The notes under the pieces were generated by a model, which saw only the letters and a list, made by a program, of their open reading frames with translations, did not search any database and was not told the DNA's origin. Below are positions 61,636-64,000 of a DNA stretch of 64,000 nucleotides, one piece after another (position 1 is the stretch's first letter; every line of letters starts with the position of its first letter). Both the position numbers and the translations under genes were made by a program. Source of the DNA: Acidobacteria bacterium 28-1 (lineage in GTDB: Bacteria; Acidobacteriota; Blastocatellia; Pyrinomonadales; Pyrinomonadaceae); NCBI GenBank assembly GCA_002050365.1, contig MWYZ01000038.1, positions 1 to 64,000 of the forward strand, read 5' to 3'.

Positions 61636-62319
61636 TTAGGCGCGAAGCAATGTTCGCAATTCTTCAATCCGCGATTCGGGTTCGCCGAAAGTTTCGCGGT
61701 AATCTTGAAAACTAAGACTGATAACTTCATGCGCTTCGTCGCGGGAATAAACGTGCGTTACCTCGAGCGCCCGCGGCGCGTCATTCGGCAGTTGTTTATA
61801 ACTCAAAAAATAATGCGTCAGCCGTTCAATCAAACCGCTCGGACAATCATTGATTTCCTCAAAATGTCCGAAAGCCGCGTCGTTATTTAAGACGGCAATA
61901 ATTTTATCGTCCGCTTCGCCGTGGTCGAGCAGGCGCAGACCGCCAATCGGTTTGGCGTTCATAAAAAAGTTGCTGCTCATAATCGTTTTTTCGGTCAGAA
62001 TGCAAATATCGAGCGGGTCGCCGTCGCCGACGATTCCTGTGCGTCCCGTTTTTTCCATACAAAATTGAGCAATGCGCGTCCCGCAATAAGTTTGCGGGAC
62101 GAAACCGTAAAGCGTCGGACATAGAGATGAAAACTTATGCGGACGGTCCAGCCGCAGATGTCCCGAAGGTTTGTCGAGTTCGTATTTGACGACATCGCGC
62201 GGCACGATTTCGACATAAGTATTGACGAGTTGCGGCGCGAGCAAACCGGGCGATACGCCGTGCCACGGGTGCGATTGAAACATCAGTGAAAGTAAGCGGG
62301 TTAATTCCTGTTTTTCCAT
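61636..62319 (-). CDS. ppa: Inorganic pyrophosphatase, family I
   Basis: This 227-aa soluble enzyme hydrolyses pyrophosphate to phosphate, driving biosynthesis. Motifs are VEIVPRDVVKYELDKPSGHL, CPTLYGFVPQTYCGT, the metal-binding IVGDGDPLDICILTE (DxDPxD) and GLRLLDHGEADDKI. It is slightly longer than the E. coli enzyme (175 aa), as in many non-proteobacterial forms. It lies 18 bp from mrp on the same strand. Confidence 0.92.
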   Translation of the reverse strand: MEKQELTRLLSLMFQSHPWHGVSPGLLAPQLVNTYVEIVPRDVVKYELDKPSGHLRLDRPHKFSSLCPTLYGFVPQTYCGTRIAQFCMEKTGRTGIVGDGDPLDICILTEKTIMSSNFFMNAKPIGGLRLLDHGEADDKIIAVLNNDAAFGHFEEINDCPSGLIERLTHYFLSYKQLPNDAPRALEVTHVYSRDEAHEVISLSFQDYRETFGEPESRIEELRTLLRA

Positions 62320-62495
62320 AAACTTCTATTTCACAATAAACTTGCGAAGAAAGCAAAATCAGTTATTGAAACCTGCCGCTTGAGAGGCGGAAAGCAATCG
62401 CATATTATCAAATAAGGAACGTCGTTAACTTGACGGCAAACAATCAATGCCGCCCGTGATGACAGCGTTCGTTAATTGAACAAAAGCGAAGCTTT

Positions 62496-62987
62496 ATGAA
62501 GTTGAAATTATTATTCTTACTCATTTTTCTCATTGTTCCGACAATCGTTTCGGCGCAGAAAAAAGATTTAATCGGCTACCGGCACAAAGGCGTGATTTAC
62601 GGTGCAACCTTGCCGAACGGCGCGAAGGATTTAGGCGGCGGTTTGCTCTCGAACGAAAATTACGGCGTGTCGCGTTTTTCCAAAGGCAAAAAGTTTATGC
62701 TCTGGCTGGAAAAAATCACCGAGCGAGATGCAAGAGGCGTTCCGAGTTGGGAAGTCAGAGACGTTTTATCATTCGGTAAATTGAAAAAGAATCAGGAATT
62801 TCTTTTTTCTTATAGTTCGAGTTGTCTGCAAAACGGTAAAGAGAAGCTCGATTTAATCGTGCAGGCGGAATTTCTTTCAAAGGCGAAAACTTACAAAATA
62901 ATTCAGGCTTGGCGGGCAAATGTCAAACGAGAAAAGTTCGAGAAAATCTTAACCAAAGGAATTAAATGTGCTTACGTTGAGTCGTAA
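62496..62987 (+). CDS. Uncharacterised exported protein
   Basis: This 163-aa protein has a signal peptide (residues ~2-20, KLLFLLIFLIVPTIVSAQ). The mature part is small and mixed (RFSKGKKFMLWLEKITERDA, FLFSYSSSCLQNGKEKLDLI), with two cysteines. It lies 5 bp before the ArsC-like gene, probably co-transcribed. No family is recognised. Confidence 0.7.
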   Translation: MKLKLLFLLIFLIVPTIVSAQKKDLIGYRHKGVIYGATLPNGAKDLGGGLLSNENYGVSRFSKGKKFMLWLEKITERDARGVPSWEVRDVLSFGKLKKNQEFLFSYSSSCLQNGKEKLDLIVQAEFLSKAKTYKIIQAWRANVKREKFEKILTKGIKCAYVES

Positions 62988-62992
62988 AACTT

Positions 62993-63352
62993 ATGAATGA
63001 AATTTATTTCTACGGGCTTCCAGATTGCACGACTTGTCAAAAAGCGTTGCGCCGTTTGGATTATCATCGAGTTACAAACGTCAAAAAGCGAAATATCAAA
63101 GAAGAACCGCTCAGCCGTGCGGAAGTCGAACGATTAACGACGATGCTCGGCGGCGCGGAAAATCTTTTCTCGCGCCGCTCAATCAAATACCGCGAACTCG
63201 GCTTGCGCGATAAAACACTTTCCGACGCGGAAAAGCTCGATTTGATGACGAGCGACTTTACTTTTCTCAAGCGTCCGATTTTAACTGCGGGCGGCGAGGC
63301 AATCGCGGGCTTTTTCGAGAAGGAATACGACGAATTTTTTAGAAGAAAATGA
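62993..63352 (+). CDS. ArsC/Spx-family protein
   Basis: This 119-aa thioredoxin-fold protein has the redox motif CTTCQKALRRL (CxxC), a later basic segment SIKYRELGLRDK and FLKRPIL, the Arg-containing motif that binds oxyanion in ArsC. It could be an arsenate reductase or an Spx-like protein; no other ars genes are present. Its stop overlaps the start of the next gene. Confidence 0.75.
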   Translation: MNEIYFYGLPDCTTCQKALRRLDYHRVTNVKKRNIKEEPLSRAEVERLTTMLGGAENLFSRRSIKYRELGLRDKTLSDAEKLDLMTSDFTFLKRPILTAGGEAIAGFFEKEYDEFFRRK

Positions 63353-64000
63353 ATACGAATTTATTAAATGAATATAATGTCGTGCGCGAAAACGCAATCG
63401 GTTTTTATGAGCGGAAACGCGGCTTGATTGAAATCTCGGGCAAGGAAGCCGTGCAGTTTTTGAACGGTTTGATTACAAATGACGCGGCGAAACTTGAAGA
63501 GAATCAACAAATGCTCGCGGCATTTCCGAACGCGCAAGGTCGTTTGTTAGCGGTTGTGCGCGTTTTAAGATTGGGCGATAAATTTTTGTTTGAAACCGAA
63601 GCTGAAACTTATGAGAAGATTTTGAAAAATCTGCAACGCTTCACTTTCGCGGGCGACTTTTTCGTTGAAGATTTATCCAGTGATTTCAGGTATTTTGAAA
63701 TCACAGATTCTAAATTTCAAATTTCAAATCATGATTTTATCACGTTTCAAAACAACTTCGGCGTGAATGTTTTTGTCCCGCAAACATCGGTGGAAGATTT
63801 TTTGAGCGAATTGAAAAATAAAAACGCCGTTGAAATTTCCGACGAGCTTTATGAAATTCTGCGAATCGAAAATGGCATTCCAAAATACGGTGTTGATGCG
63901 GACGAAACGACAATTGTTCCCGAACTCGGAATTGAAGGTTTAATCAGTTACAACAAAGGCTGTTACATCGGGCAGGAAATTATCGCGCGAATCCATTTTC
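63349..64000 (+). CDS. ygfZ: YgfZ/GcvT-like folate-binding protein (partial)
   Basis: The window ends inside this gene, leaving 217 codons. The sequence shows GLIEISGKEAVQFLNGLITND, LPNAQ-type FPNAQGRLLAV, and the family mark KGCYIGQEIIARI near the break. YgfZ helps maintain Fe-S enzymes using tetrahydrofolate. The segment SKFQISNHDF is encoded by heptamer repeats and looks like an insertion in a loop. The ATG overlaps the stop of the ArsC-like gene. Confidence 0.88.
   Translation, partial: MNTNLLNEYNVVRENAIGFYERKRGLIEISGKEAVQFLNGLITNDAAKLEENQQMLAAFPNAQGRLLAVVRVLRLGDKFLFETEAETYEKILKNLQRFTFAGDFFVEDLSSDFRYFEITDSKFQISNHDFITFQNNFGVNVFVPQTSVEDFLSELKNKNAVEISDELYEILRIENGIPKYGVDADETTIVPELGIEGLISYNKGCYIGQEIIARIHF
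63699..63733. repeat. Heptamer array inside ygfZ
   Basis: AATTTCA, AATTTCA, AATCATG (63713-63733) follow GAAATCA and CAGATTC units. The protein product stays in frame. Confidence 0.6.

Overview
The window looks like chromosome of an Acidobacteriota bacterium, most likely class Blastocatellia (Pyrinomonadaceae-like). This is inferred from protein style only: three intact and one decayed tryptophan-rich VCBS proteins, a DUF1800/DUF1501 pair, BACON domains and mid-GC coding. No name can be proved without a database. It opens at the end of an rRNA operon (23S 3' end, 5S, terminator) and closes inside a ygfZ-like gene.

Region 1 (0.3-7.6 kb, minus strand) is a four-gene cassette. In transcription order it holds an uncharacterised 289-aa protein, two different DUF2791-type (BrxC/BrxD-like) P-loop ATPases and an Lhr/BrxHI-like helicase. 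No methylase, PglZ or nuclease is present, so it is not a BREX locus. Each junction carries a different repeat or selfish unit: a mini inverted repeat, a cluster of short palindromes, and a PIN/AbrB toxin-antitoxin pair. This is one of two candidates for an undescribed system.

Region 2 (7.8-30.2 kb) is mostly housekeeping: tgpA-like transglutaminase, rimO, uvrA, a Crp/Fnr regulator, two ferritin-like proteins (one Tat-exported), a truncated ECF sigma gene, pdxJ, a VCBS protein, a GT2 glycosyltransferase, a C-terminal processing protease, a chromate transporter, a YncE-like propeller, an exported Fe/Mn superoxide dismutase, pfkA and greA.

Region 3 (31.6-44.2 kb) is the second candidate, a 12.6-kb integrative element. 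A 24-bp identical core lies at both ends (31623-31646, 44218-44241) inside longer, diverged 157-160-bp arms. The right core overlaps the start codon of a CDP-alcohol phosphatidyltransferase gene, so the element appears to insert at that start codon and supply a replacement upstream region. It carries a tyrosine integrase, a zinc-finger protein, an excisionase-like HTH, a primase-polymerase/DUF3987 replication protein followed by a large inverted repeat (possible origin), small zinc and coiled-coil proteins, a phage-like HTH protein, a divergent operator/promoter switch, a SWIM-type protein and cargo (lipoprotein, DoxX protein, DUF2846 protein). No capsid, relaxase or conjugation gene is visible.

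Region 4 (44.2-64 kb) holds the target gene, a PGPGW membrane protein, accC, an MM0924-like small protein, an NlpC/P60 protein, an S8 protease with an in-frame stop in its Pro-Thr linker, an A-type Fe-S carrier, a DUF1501/VCBS/DUF1800 block, a large P-domain/BACON/VCBS surface protein, mrp, inorganic pyrophosphatase, an ArsC-like protein and partial ygfZ.

A feature running through the whole window is a family of heptanucleotide (7-bp) tandem repeats, often as inverted pairs at gene ends, and sometimes inside genes. They resemble the STRR repeats of cyanobacteria.
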